The translations under genes and the position numbers were made by a program. From NCBI RefSeq assembly GCF_003148765.1, contig NZ_QGGV01000005.1, positions 1 through 64,000 on the forward strand: a stretch of DNA of 64,000 nt, in the 5' to 3' direction. Shown piece by piece: positions 18,335-26,489 of the stretch (the first letter of the stretch is position 1; every line of letters begins with the position of its first letter). This DNA is from Silicimonas algicola (GTDB lineage Bacteria; Pseudomonadota; Alphaproteobacteria; Rhodobacterales; Rhodobacteraceae). The notes beneath the pieces are model-generated. The model was not told where the DNA came from and did no database searches. It worked only from the letters and a program-made list of their open reading frames with translations.

Positions 18335-19036
18335 TCAAAAAGCTGCTTCAAGGGCGATGCGCACCATTTCCCCGAAACTCCTCTCGCGGTCTTCCGAGGG
18401 TAGCGCCTCTCCGCTCAGGAGATGATCGGACACCGTCAGGATGGCGAGAGCGCGCCGGTTGTGGCGGGCGGCGAGGGTGTAGAGCTCGGCGGCTTCCATC
18501 TCGACGCCGAGGATTCCGTGGCGGGTCATCTGCTCGGTCAGGTCGGGGCGTTCGTCGTAGAAAACGTCCGAGGAATAGATGCCGCCGACGTGGGTGGCGA
18601 CGCCCGAGGCTTCGGCTGCACGGGCGGCGGCGCGGAGGAGGGTCCAGTCGGCACAGGGGGCGAAATTCAGCTCGCGGAAGATGCCTCGGGAGGGGGTCGA
18701 CAAGGTGCTGGCCGTCATCGCGATGACGATATCACGAACCTTGACGCTGTCCTGCATTCCGCCGCAAGAACCTATGCGGATCAAGGTCTTGGCGCCGTAG
18801 TCGCGGATCAGTTCGTTGACGTAGATCGACAGCGACGGCATCCCCATGCCGGTGCCGTGGATGGTGACGGGGTTGCCCTTCCACGTCCCGGTATAAGCCA
18901 GCATCCCCCGCACCTCGTTCACCAGTCGCGGCGCGTCGAGGAAGGTCTGGGCCGCCCATCTGGCGCGATAGGGATCGCCTGGCAGAAGGACGGTTTCGGC
19001 GATGTCGCCGGGCTCGGCGCCGATGTGGACGGTCAT
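18335..19036 (-). CDS. deoD: Purine nucleoside phosphorylase, DeoD type
   Basis: 233 residues, the length of hexameric DeoD enzymes. It cleaves purine nucleosides with phosphate to base and (deoxy)ribose 1-phosphate. Conserved blocks: [64 protein letters not shown] and the catalytic SDHLLSGE. Cytosolic. A BMP-type nucleoside importer is encoded at 30.5-35.9 kb, a plausible functional partner although not linked. Confidence 0.95.
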   Translation of the reverse strand: MTVHIGAEPGDIAETVLLPGDPYRARWAAQTFLDAPRLVNEVRGMLAYTGTWKGNPVTIHGTGMGMPSLSIYVNELIRDYGAKTLIRIGSCGGMQDSVKVRDIVIAMTASTLSTPSRGIFRELNFAPCADWTLLRAAARAAEASGVATHVGGIYSSDVFYDERPDLTEQMTRHGILGVEMEAAELYTLAARHNRRALAILTVSDHLLSGEALPSEDRERSFGEMVRIALEAAF

Positions 19037-19100
19037 TCCCTCGATCCCTTTCTGTGGTCGAAGGACAGAGTAGCGAGCTGCGGGGAGGGCGAAAAGCCGT

Positions 19101-19155
19101 GTCGGTATCGCGTCGGTATCACGTCGGTATCACATCGGTGTCGGGTCGGGGACGG
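19101..19155. repeat. Five 11-bp direct repeats between deoD and the alpha/beta hydrolase gene
   Basis: Units read GTCGGTATCGC, GTCGGTATCAC, GTCGGTATCAC, ATCGGTGTCGG and GTCGGGGACGG, decaying to the right. The 11-bp period places each unit on the same helix face. They lie in the 207-bp divergent intergenic region, 65-120 bp from the deoD start and 90-140 bp from the hydrolase start. This could be a regulator array or simple slippage. Confidence 0.7.
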
Positions 19156-19243
19156 GCCGGGAACATCGCTGCCGTTCTTCTGTTGAATTCGCAACGCCGC
19201 GCCGACCATTGGCGCGTCCACCAATCCGAAGAAAGAGGACCAC

Positions 19244-20065
19244 ATGGACCAGCGTATCGACTCCGCCGTCAACATTCGTGTCGAGGATACGGGAGGCCCC
19301 GGCCGCCCCGTCGTCCTGATCCACGGCTGGCCTCTGTCGGGCGAGGCCTGGGCCCACCAGTTGCCCGCGCTGAGAGATGCGGGCTTTCGCGTCATCACCT
19401 ACGACCGCCGAGGCTTCGGCCGGTCGGACAAGCCCAACCACGGCTACGACTACGACACCCTGGCCGACGATCTCGAGGCCGTCATGGACGACAAGGATCT
19501 GCGAGACGTGACCCTGGTCGGCTTCTCGATGGGAGGCGGCGAAGTCGCGCGCTACATTTCGGCACACGGCGAAGACCGTCTCCACAGCGTCGTCTTCGCC
19601 TCGGCCGTGCCGCCCTTCATGATGAAGACGGACGACAACCCCGGAGGGCCGCTTGACGAAGACAAGGCCGAGAAGATGGAAGCGGATCTGAAGCAGAACC
19701 GCGCGACTTTCTTCGAGGGGTTCACAAAGAACTTCTTCACTGCGAATGGAGACTTGAAGGTGTCCGAGCCCGAGCGGCAGATGGCGATCTCGCTTTGCGA
19801 GCAATCGGACCAGACCGCGGCGCTCAAGTGCATGGAAGCGTTCGGGACCACGGACTTCCGCGACGACCTGAAGAAAATCACCGTGCCCACGCTGGTCATT
19901 CACGGCGATTCCGACGGGGTCGTGCCCATCGAGGGCTCGGGCGAGCGGACGCACCGCATGGTGCCGGGGTCGGAGATGCATGTCATTCGGGACGCACCGC
20001 ACGGCTGCAACGTCAGTCACGCGGACGATTTCAACAGCGCGCTGATCGAGTTCCTTCGGAAATGA
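19244..20065 (+). CDS. Alpha/beta hydrolase (non-heme chloroperoxidase-like)
   Basis: 273 residues. Catalytic triad candidates: Ser in GFSMGGGEVARY (about residue 95), Asp in VIHGDSDGVVP (about 223) and His in RDAPHGCNVSHADDF. HGWPLSGEAW forms the oxyanion hole and YDRRGFGRSDKP the typical strand-4 turn of the chloroperoxidase/esterase group. No signal peptide. Its natural substrate cannot be told. A hairpin follows the stop. Confidence 0.86.
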   Translation: MDQRIDSAVNIRVEDTGGPGRPVVLIHGWPLSGEAWAHQLPALRDAGFRVITYDRRGFGRSDKPNHGYDYDTLADDLEAVMDDKDLRDVTLVGFSMGGGEVARYISAHGEDRLHSVVFASAVPPFMMKTDDNPGGPLDEDKAEKMEADLKQNRATFFEGFTKNFFTANGDLKVSEPERQMAISLCEQSDQTAALKCMEAFGTTDFRDDLKKITVPTLVIHGDSDGVVPIEGSGERTHRMVPGSEMHVIRDAPHGCNVSHADDFNSALIEFLRK

Positions 20066-20073
20066 ACAACAGA

Positions 20074-20096
20074 GGGCCTCGCCATCGGCGGGGCCT
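20074..20096 (+). terminator. Hairpin after the alpha/beta hydrolase gene
   Basis: GGCCTCGCC and GGCGGGGCC pair over nine bases with one wobble and a short AT loop. The following TT is short, so the terminator is weak by sequence. Confidence 0.5.
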
Positions 20097-20117
20097 TCCA
20101 ATCAGCCTGAGGCTGCG

Positions 20118-20458
20118 ATGACGGAAAAGTCGAGAGACGAGATCTGGAGCGAGTGGCGCACGAAGGTGAACATGGCGCCCAAGGAGCTTGAGGCCTGACC
20201 GACGAGTCCAGGTCGGTCGGTGACAGCAGCGATGGGGACGAGAGCACCGGCCACAAGTCGGGACGCCGGATCGTCGAGATCAAGCGGACCGACAAGGACG
20301 ACCTGACGGACGCCCAATGGGATCACATGGCGAAGGTCCTTGGCTATATCGCAAGGCATTCGGCCCAGAAGCCGAAAGAGCCAGAGGGATCGAACTGGGC
20401 CTATTCGTTGAAGAATTGGGGCCACGACCCCTTCGGCAGGAACGGCGCGGCGACCTGA
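20118..20458 (+). pseudogene. DUF3140 protein gene broken by a frameshift
   Basis: ATG at 20118 opens MTEKSRDEIWSEWRTKVN...PKELEA and stops at TGA 20196-20198. Continuing in the +2-shifted phase from 20198 gives TDESRSVGD, then HKSGRRIVEIKR, AKVLGYIARH and WAYSLKNWGHDPFG, the hallmark C-terminus of DUF3140, to the stop at 20456-20458. Family members normally read LEKWL-x-TDES here, so one base or seven bases appear lost at the junction. A sequencing error is possible. Confidence 0.75.
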
Positions 20459-20462
20459 GATC

Positions 20463-22430
20463 CTATTCCGCCGCCACCGCCTCGGGGTCGGCCAATGCGA
20501 CGATGTCGAACATGATGCGGTTCAGCTCGAAATCCTTGGGGGTGTAAACACGCGCGACGCCCATCGCGCGCAGGCGCTCGGCGTCGGAGTCGGGGATGAT
20601 CCCGCCCACGACCAGCGGCACATGCGAGAGTCCGGCCGAGGTCATCTCGGCCAGCGTTTCCTCGATCAGCGGCAGGTGGCTTCCCGACAGGATGGACAGA
20701 CCCACGACATGGGCGCCCGCATCGCGCGCGGCGGTGACGATCTCGGACGGCGTCAGGCGAATGCCCTCGTAGGTGATGTCCATGCCGGCGTCGCGGGCGC
20801 GGGTTGCGATCTGCTCGGCCCCGTTCGAATGGCCGTCGAGGCCGGGCTTGCCGACGAGGAACTTCAGGCGCGTCCCGAGGCGTGCCGAGACGGCATCTAC
20901 GGCGGCGCGGATCTCGTCCAGTCCCTCGGTCCGGTTCGAGGGGTTGCGGCTGACGCCCGTGGGTGCGCGGTACTGGCCGAAGGCGGCGCGCACGACGTCG
21001 CCCCATTCGCCGGTCGTGGCACCTGCCTTCGCGGCGGCGATGGAAGCGGGCATGACGTTCTGGCCGGAGGCGCAGGCATTGCGGAGGGCGTCGAGGGCAG
21101 CTCGGACCCTTGTCTCGTCGCGAGAGGCGCGCCAGTCCGTCAGGCGCGCGACTTGGTCGGCCTCGGCTTCGGGATCGGCGACCATGATCGCTTCGGGCCC
21201 GCTGGTCAGCGGCGAGGGCTCGCCCGCCTGCCAGCGGTTGACGCCGACGACGGTGGTTTCGCCCTGCTCGATCCGGCCGATGCGGTCGGAGTTCGCCTCG
21301 ACGAGGCGGGATTTCATGTATTCGATAGCCTCGACTGCGCCGCCCATCGCGTCGATGTGGGCAAGCTCGGACCGGGCGCCGTCTTTCAGTTCTTCCACCT
21401 TCGCGGTCACCGCCGGGTTGCCGTCGAAGAGGTCGTCGTATTCGAGAAGGTCGGTCTCGTAGGCGAGGATCTGCTGCATCCTCAGTGACCACTGCTGGTC
21501 CCAGGGACGGGGCAGGCCCAGGGCTTCGTTCCAGGCCGGAAGCTGCACCGCGCGGGCGCGGGCGTTCTTCGACAGGGTGACGGCCAGCATCTCGATCAGG
21601 ATGCGGTAGACGTTGTTTTCGGGCTGCTGCTCGGTCAGTCCCAGCGAGTTGACCTGCACGCCGTAGCGGAAACGGCGGAATTTCTCGTCCTCGACACCAT
21701 AACGGGCGCGGCAGATCTCGTCCCAAAGCTCGGTGAAGGCGCGCATCTTGCAGAGTTCGGTGACGAAGCGGATGCCGGCGTTCACGAAGAACGAGATGCG
21801 GCCGACCATCTCGGGGAAGTGCTCGGCGGGCACTTTTGCGCGGAGGTCGTCGAGGACGGCCTGCGCGGTGGCCAGCGCATAGGCCAGTTCCTGTTCCGGC
21901 GTCGCTCCGGCCTCCTGAAGGTGGTAGGAACACACGTTCATCGGGTTCCATTTCGGAAGGTGCTCGCGCGTGTAGGCGGCGACGTCGGTGATCATGTTCA
22001 GGCTGGGCCGGGGCGGGCAGACGTAGGTGCCGCGCGAGAGGTATTCCTTGATGATGTCGTTCTGGACGGTGCCCTGCAGCTTCGAGACGTCCGCGCCCTG
22101 CTCCTCGGCCACGGCGATGTAGAGCGCCAGGAGCCACGGCGCGGTGGCGTTGATCGTCATCGAGGTGTTCATCTCCTCGACCGGCAGGCCGTCGAAGAGG
22201 GCGCGCATGTCGCCGAGGTGGGCTATCGGGACGCCGACCTTGCCGACCTCGCCGCGCGCCAGGCGGTGGTCGCTGTCATAGCCGGTCTGGGTGGGCAGGT
22301 CGAAGGCGACCGACAGGCCGGTCTGGCCGCGCGACAGGTTCGAGCGGTATAGCGCGTTCGACGCGGCAGCGGTCGAGTGGCCGGCATAGGTGCGGAACAG
22401 CCAGGGACGGTCTTTCTGCGCGTGCGACAT
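20463..22430 (-). CDS. ecm: Ethylmalonyl-CoA mutase (AdoCbl-dependent)
   Basis: 655 residues. Converts (2R)-ethylmalonyl-CoA to (2S)-methylsuccinyl-CoA in the ethylmalonyl-CoA pathway. The N-terminal TIM-barrel substrate domain has RPWLFRTYAGHSTAAASN and GLSVAFDLPTQTGYDSDH; the C-terminal B12 domain has the DxHxxG motif in KPGLDGHSNGAEQ (about residue 530). The length and the RTYAGHSTA variant fit Ecm rather than methylmalonyl- or isobutyryl-CoA mutase. Divergent from ccr with one membrane-protein gene between. Cytosolic. Confidence 0.92.
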   Translation of the reverse strand: MSHAQKDRPWLFRTYAGHSTAAASNALYRSNLSRGQTGLSVAFDLPTQTGYDSDHRLARGEVGKVGVPIAHLGDMRALFDGLPVEEMNTSMTINATAPWLLALYIAVAEEQGADVSKLQGTVQNDIIKEYLSRGTYVCPPRPSLNMITDVAAYTREHLPKWNPMNVCSYHLQEAGATPEQELAYALATAQAVLDDLRAKVPAEHFPEMVGRISFFVNAGIRFVTELCKMRAFTELWDEICRARYGVEDEKFRRFRYGVQVNSLGLTEQQPENNVYRILIEMLAVTLSKNARARAVQLPAWNEALGLPRPWDQQWSLRMQQILAYETDLLEYDDLFDGNPAVTAKVEELKDGARSELAHIDAMGGAVEAIEYMKSRLVEANSDRIGRIEQGETTVVGVNRWQAGEPSPLTSGPEAIMVADPEAEADQVARLTDWRASRDETRVRAALDALRNACASGQNVMPASIAAAKAGATTGEWGDVVRAAFGQYRAPTGVSRNPSNRTEGLDEIRAAVDAVSARLGTRLKFLVGKPGLDGHSNGAEQIATRARDAGMDITYEGIRLTPSEIVTAARDAGAHVVGLSILSGSHLPLIEETLAEMTSAGLSHVPLVVGGIIPDSDAERLRAMGVARVYTPKDFELNRIMFDIVALADPEAVAAE

Positions 22431-22534
22431 CTGCGGATATCCTCGACCGGCGTTGAAATATAATTTCGCTGGAGGTCAAGTATGCGCAAGGAAATGGCCG
22501 TGTCAATTCGCTGCGACGCGGCGAGGGGCGATGC

Positions 22535-23113
22535 CTAGTGGCGGATCGCCCCGGTCTCGACCGCGAGGTCGGTCTGGATCACGGAAACGAAGCGCTCGAT
22601 CGACGCCAGGACCTCGCCCGAGGGCTCTTTGAGGGCGTGGAGGGGGATGCGGACGCCGAGGCGGCTGAGGATCCAGGATTCCATCCACGAGGGCAGCGGG
22701 AGGCGGAGGACACCCGAGGTGCGGGGGCGAAGCTCGAGGTAGAGCCACTCCTGCGCGTGCCAGAAGACGGGGCGGCGGGGGACGTAGTGGGCGCGCTCGA
22801 CCTCATGCCAGGCGATGCTGCGCAGAAGGCCGAAGGGCGACGTCAGGCCTTCGGGGCCTACGGTGAGGCGCGTTACGGGATGCCGCGAAATCACCATGAA
22901 AACAGTGGCGACGACAAGGCAGACGCCAAGCACCATTCCCTCGACAAGGGCGAGGACCGGGCCGGGATTGCCGAAGATCAGCGCGATCAGGGTGGGATAG
23001 AGAAGGATCATCGCCAGCGCGACGGTGCGCCGTGCCATCCAGCGATTGTAGAGGAAGCGGTGGGTGGTCGACGGCATCGACTGCAGGTCTGGTTCGCGCG
23101 CGCCGGACGACAT
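22535..23113 (-). CDS. Membrane protein with PH-like C-terminal domain, unknown function
   Basis: 192 residues from the ATG at 23111-23113 (an internal ATG at 23077 and a 54-codon upstream extension are alternatives). Two adjacent transmembrane helices span about residues 30-80. A cytosolic part follows with LTVGPEGLTSPFGLLRSIAWHEVERAHY, the pattern of bacterial PH-like domains (DUF2244/YdbT style). It sits between the divergent ecm and ccr genes. Confidence 0.6.
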   Translation of the reverse strand: MSSGAREPDLQSMPSTTHRFLYNRWMARRTVALAMILLYPTLIALIFGNPGPVLALVEGMVLGVCLVVATVFMVISRHPVTRLTVGPEGLTSPFGLLRSIAWHEVERAHYVPRRPVFWHAQEWLYLELRPRTSGVLRLPLPSWMESWILSRLGVRIPLHALKEPSGEVLASIERFVSVIQTDLAVETGAIRH

Positions 23114-23334
23114 TAGACTAGCCACCTGAAAGTTTACGGAATTCTCCCTATCGTACCCGTTTTCGGCGATCGTGTAACCCTTGGAGACAGCCTCTGCGAC
23201 TTTCCGCTGATACGGAGTGCTGCGCTTGCGAAGAAAACCTGACCCTCTAACAGCCGACGAGACATAAAATTTCAAATAACACGACCTCTGGGTTGCAATC
23301 TTGCGTGGCCAGTTCTATTTCCTGACTTGAGTTT

Positions 23335-23352
23335 TGCGATTCTGCATCGCAG
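23335..23352 (+). promoter_or_regulatory. Inverted repeat TGCGAT-N5-ATCGCA in front of ccr
   Basis: A perfect six-base inverted repeat lies 18 bases before the ccr start codon, overlapping the likely 5' leader. It includes CGATTCTGCATCGCAG, similar to the block upstream of mcl2. Position and symmetry suit a repressor or activator site; the cognate factor is unknown. Confidence 0.4.
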
Positions 23353-23369
23353 CGTAGAAGGGGACGATC

Positions 23370-24659
23370 ATGGCTTTGGACGAGGCTGGCACGATGACCG
23401 AGACGGCGCCGAAGAAGGACCTGTACGCGGTGGGCGAGATGCCTCCGCTGGGGCATCTTCCCGGGAAGATGCACGCCTGGGCCATCCGGAGAGAGCGTCA
23501 CGGCGAGCCCGACAAATCCTTCCAACTCGAAGTGGTGCCGGTCGACAGGCCCGACAGCCACGAGGTCGTCGTGATGGTGATGGCGGCGGGCGTGAACTAT
23601 AACGGCGTCTGGGCGGGGCTCGGGATCCCGATCAGCCCCTTCGACGTCCACAAGGCCGAGTATCACATCGCGGGGTCGGACGCGGCGGGCATCGTCTGGG
23701 CCGTCGGCGACAAGGTCTCGCGCTGGAAGGTCGGCGACGAGGTCGTGATCCACTGCAACCAGGACGACGGCGAGGACGAGGAGTGCAACGGCGGCGACCC
23801 GATGTTCAGTCCCAGCCAGCGGATTTGGGGCTATGAGACGCCGGACGGCTCCTTCGCGCAGTTCACCACGGTACAGTCGCAGCAGTTGATGCCGCGCCCG
23901 AAGCACCTGACCTGGGAAGAAAGCGCCTGCTACACGCTGACGCTCGCCACGGCCTATCGAATGCTGTTCGGGCATCATCCGCACGAGCTGAAGCCGGGGC
24001 AGAACGTGCTGGTCTGGGGCGCGTCGGGGGGGCTTGGGTCTTATGCGATCCAGCTCATCAACACGGCGGGGGCGAACGCGATCGGCGTGATCTCGGAAGA
24101 AGACAAGCGGGACTTCGTGATGAGCCTCGGCGCCAAGGGCGTCATCAACCGCAAGGATTTCGACTGCTGGGGCCAGCTTCCGACGGTCAATACCGACGAA
24201 TACAAGGCGTGGTTCGGCGAAGTCAGGAAGTTCGGCAAGGCGATCTGGGACATCACCGGCAAGGGCGTGAACGTCGACATGGTGTTCGAGCATCCGGGCG
24301 AGGCGACCTTCCCGGTCTCGACCTTCGTGGTGAAGAAAGGCGGCATGGTCGTGATCTGCGCCGGCACCACCGGATACAACCTGACAATGGACGCGCGGTA
24401 TATCTGGATGCACCAGAAACGCATCCAGGGCTCGCACTTCGCGCATCTGAAGCAGGCGGCAGCGGCGAACAAGCTGATGGTCGAGCGGCGGCTCGACCCC
24501 TGCATGTCCGAGGTGTTTCCCTGGGCGGACATACCGGCTGCGCACGTCAAGATGCGCCGCAACGAACACAAGCCGGGGAACATGGCCGTTCTGGTTCAGG
24601 CGCCGCGCACGGGGCTTCGGACCTGGGAAGACACGCTAGAGGCGAGCGTTTCCAGATAA
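23370..24659 (+). CDS. ccr: Crotonyl-CoA carboxylase/reductase
   Basis: 429 residues. Reductively carboxylates crotonyl-CoA with NADPH and CO2 to ethylmalonyl-CoA, the key step of the pathway. It is a medium-chain dehydrogenase: NADPH site LVWGASGGLGSYAIQLI (about 210-226). Ccr-specific residues known from structural work appear present: Asn in GVNYNGVW, Glu in WGYETPDGSFAQ and His in RIQGSHFAH. Starts with MALDEAGTM; GAAGGGGAC precedes the ATG. A strong terminator hairpin follows, so it is probably monocistronic. Confidence 0.95.
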   Translation: MALDEAGTMTETAPKKDLYAVGEMPPLGHLPGKMHAWAIRRERHGEPDKSFQLEVVPVDRPDSHEVVVMVMAAGVNYNGVWAGLGIPISPFDVHKAEYHIAGSDAAGIVWAVGDKVSRWKVGDEVVIHCNQDDGEDEECNGGDPMFSPSQRIWGYETPDGSFAQFTTVQSQQLMPRPKHLTWEESACYTLTLATAYRMLFGHHPHELKPGQNVLVWGASGGLGSYAIQLINTAGANAIGVISEEDKRDFVMSLGAKGVINRKDFDCWGQLPTVNTDEYKAWFGEVRKFGKAIWDITGKGVNVDMVFEHPGEATFPVSTFVVKKGGMVVICAGTTGYNLTMDARYIWMHQKRIQGSHFAHLKQAAAANKLMVERRLDPCMSEVFPWADIPAAHVKMRRNEHKPGNMAVLVQAPRTGLRTWEDTLEASVSR

Positions 24660-24687
24660 GAGACAGTCTGTTTCCATATCGGAATCA

Positions 24688-24719
24688 AACGCCGCGAGGG
24701 TCCGCACCCTTGCGGCGTT
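24688..24719 (+). terminator. Terminator hairpin after ccr
   Basis: A 14-bp stem (AACGCCGCGAGGGT with ACCCTTGCGGCGTT, one wobble) with a four-base loop, followed by TCTCCGTTCT. It is the strongest hairpin in this stretch and separates ccr from the quorum-sensing genes. Confidence 0.8.
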
Positions 24720-24766
24720 CTCCGTTCTGGAGGCCCTAACCCCAAGTTTTTCAATATCTTGCAGTC

Positions 24767-24840
24767 TTCCCCCTCGCTATATCTGGGGAGTTGAAAATGG
24801 TGAGTGACGCTGCATCATGAATACATGCTATGGTTGTATT
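24767..24840 (+). promoter_or_regulatory. Two dyads upstream of the LuxR-type locus
   Basis: A CCCC-N11-GGGG dyad lies at about 24770-24788 and AATACA-N9-TGTATT at 24820-24840. Both have the 19-21 bp span expected for a lux-box-like site, though neither matches the Vibrio consensus. The second lies 34 bp before the small gene that heads the locus and could overlap the promoter. Confidence 0.3.
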
Positions 24841-24874
24841 AGTGAATCGTTAACCATCTAGGGGCGAGAACTGT

Positions 24875-25087
24875 ATGGCAAACGACTGGATACTCGACGT
24901 TCTGACCGACCTTCGATCCTTCGCCTGCAAGAACGGATTGAAGGCCACGGAAATGCAGATGGTCACGGCCATCGGCATCGTCGCGGAGGAGCTGACGTCG
25001 GTGCGTGGGATGGCGCCGGGGACGCCGCTTAACATTGGCCATACTGGAGAGCTTCATCGACAAGCTGGGTTCGGTCGAAAGTTTTGA
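24875..25087 (+). CDS. Small protein preceding luxR, unknown function
   Basis: 70 residues: MANDWILDVLTDLRSFACKN, then a helical stretch and a polar tail. Short proteins starting (x)xDWI-DVL-DL-xFA precede LuxR-type genes in several Rhodobacterales, from memory, so this is likely a real conserved gene. It overlaps the luxR frame by about 80 bases, which suggests translational coupling. A role in tuning LuxR is only a guess. Confidence 0.6.
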   Translation: MANDWILDVLTDLRSFACKNGLKATEMQMVTAIGIVAEELTSVRGMAPGTPLNIGHTGELHRQAGFGRKF

Positions 25088-25745
25088 TCGGCTGAACGAC
25101 GTCATTGTCGGCCTGCGGGACGTGCTGGAGACCGAGCACGTCATCTATCACTGGGTCAATTCGACCGGCGAACATTGCGCCGCGCTGACCTATTCCGAAG
25201 AGTGGACGACCCGCTACCTGACGCAGGACTATGCCCGGCTCGATCCCGTGGTGCAGGCCTGCCTGAGGCAGTTCAACCCCGTCGACTGGAAGCGGCTCGA
25301 CTGGAGCGGGCGTTCGGTGCGCGCTTTCGTGGACGAGGCCGTCGACGCGGGCGTGGGAAACCAGGGGTATTCGATCCCGATCCGGGGACCCTCGGGCCAG
25401 TTCGCCCTGTTCACGGTGTCGAGCCGGGACGACGACGCGGCCTGGAGCCGTTTCACCGAAGCGCGTGCGAGAGAGCTGATCCTGATCTCGCACTTCATCA
25501 ACCAGAAGGCGCTGGAGCTGGAGCGCGGATCGGACACCCTGAAGGTCGTCAGCCTCAGCCCGCGCGAGACCGATGCGCTGACCCTTCTGGCGCTTGGACA
25601 CAGCCGGGCGCAGGCGGCCGAGAGCCTGTCGATCTCGGAGCATACGCTGCGCGTCTATATCGAAGGCGCGCGGATGAAGCTGGCGGCGATGAACACGACC
25701 CACGCCGTCGCTCGCGCCCTGAACCAGGGGCTGTTAATCGTGTGA
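25005..25745 (+). CDS. LuxR family autoinducer-binding transcriptional regulator
   Basis: 246 residues from the ATG at 25005; a TTG at about 25032 is an alternative, because family members start near AILESF. The N-terminal ligand domain shows YHWVN, WTTRYLTQDYARLDPVV (conserved Tyr, Asp-Pro) and NPVDWKRLDW. The C-terminal GerE-type HTH reads LSPRETDALTLLALG, then AAESLSISEHTLRVYIEGARMK. It presumably binds the signal made by the LuxI homologue 79 bases downstream. No other target is visible. Confidence 0.85.
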   Translation: MGWRRGRRLTLAILESFIDKLGSVESFDRLNDVIVGLRDVLETEHVIYHWVNSTGEHCAALTYSEEWTTRYLTQDYARLDPVVQACLRQFNPVDWKRLDWSGRSVRAFVDEAVDAGVGNQGYSIPIRGPSGQFALFTVSSRDDDAAWSRFTEARARELILISHFINQKALELERGSDTLKVVSLSPRETDALTLLALGHSRAQAAESLSISEHTLRVYIEGARMKLAAMNTTHAVARALNQGLLIV

Positions 25746-25796
25746 CAACCCTCGCGCACGGCTGGATCCGCGCGCGTTAACCACGGCTGACTAGGA

Positions 25797-25819
25797 CCCT
25801 TCCACCGCAAGTGGGAGGG
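25797..25819 (+). promoter_or_regulatory. Hairpin covering the luxI ribosome-binding site
   Basis: CCCTTCCAC (25797-25805) pairs with GTGGGAGGG (25811-25819) around a five-base loop, one wobble. The 3' arm contains GGGAGGG, the Shine-Dalgarno of the synthase gene whose ATG is at 25824. If formed in the mRNA it would hide the ribosome site. It could also be read as a weak terminator of luxR. Confidence 0.5.
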
Positions 25820-25823
25820 TTTC

Positions 25824-26450
25824 ATGCTTCGCTATCTTCATGCCGTCGAGCTGCCGCGCTTGCCCAGGCTGAGGGACGGCATGTTCCGCGACCGCGCCGT
25901 GCAGTTTCGCGAACGGCTGGGGTGGGAGGTGAGCGTGGGCGCCGACGGCTTCGAGCGCGATGCGTATGACGCCGAAGATCCGCTCTATGTGCTGTGGGCG
26001 CGTCCCGACGGCACGCATGGCGGGTCCATGCGGTTTCTGCCGACGACCGGCATCACCATGGTCAACGATCACTTCGCGTCCCTGACGGATGGCGCCCGGA
26101 TCGAAAGTTCGTCGATCTGGGAATGCACGAGGTTCTGTCTTGCCCCTGACGCGGCAGCGGGTGTGTCGGCTGCCATGATGCTTGGCGCGATGGAGGTCGG
26201 GCGGCATTTCGGCCTGTCGCACCTCGTCGGTGTCTTTGATGCGCGCATGGTGCGGATCTATCGCCGGCTTGGCTGGGGCCCGACGATCCTGGGCACCGAG
26301 GGGCAGGGGCGCGATGCGACCAGCGCGGGTCTCTGGGCGATCGATGCGCGGGTCCGCGCGCGGCTTCTGGTGGCGGCGGGCGTGTCGGACGAGGTGTCGC
26401 GCTTCTGGGTGTCGCGGTCTCTTGGAGGAGCATGTGCAATGGCGGCCTGA
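25824..26450 (+). CDS. Acyl-homoserine-lactone synthase (LuxI family)
   Basis: 208 residues. Makes N-acyl-homoserine lactone from SAM and acyl-ACP or acyl-CoA. The invariant residues are in place: Arg24, Phe28 and Trp34 in FRDRAVQFRERLGW; Asp46 and Asp49 in FERDAYDAEDPLYVLW; Arg about 70 in GGSMRFLPTT; and Glu/Arg in IWECTRFCL (about 101-104). Acyl-chain length cannot be inferred. Encoded directly after its likely receptor. Confidence 0.92.
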   Translation: MLRYLHAVELPRLPRLRDGMFRDRAVQFRERLGWEVSVGADGFERDAYDAEDPLYVLWARPDGTHGGSMRFLPTTGITMVNDHFASLTDGARIESSSIWECTRFCLAPDAAAGVSAAMMLGAMEVGRHFGLSHLVGVFDARMVRIYRRLGWGPTILGTEGQGRDATSAGLWAIDARVRARLLVAAGVSDEVSRFWVSRSLGGACAMAA

Positions 26451-26489
26451 CCGCTGGCCCACGCCGGGCGGGCAGGCTAGGGTCCGGGC

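Noticed and set aside
20196-20200. Programmed ribosomal frameshift in the DUF3140 gene
   Set aside because: There is no slippery heptamer or downstream stimulator visible; a deletion or base-calling error is simpler.
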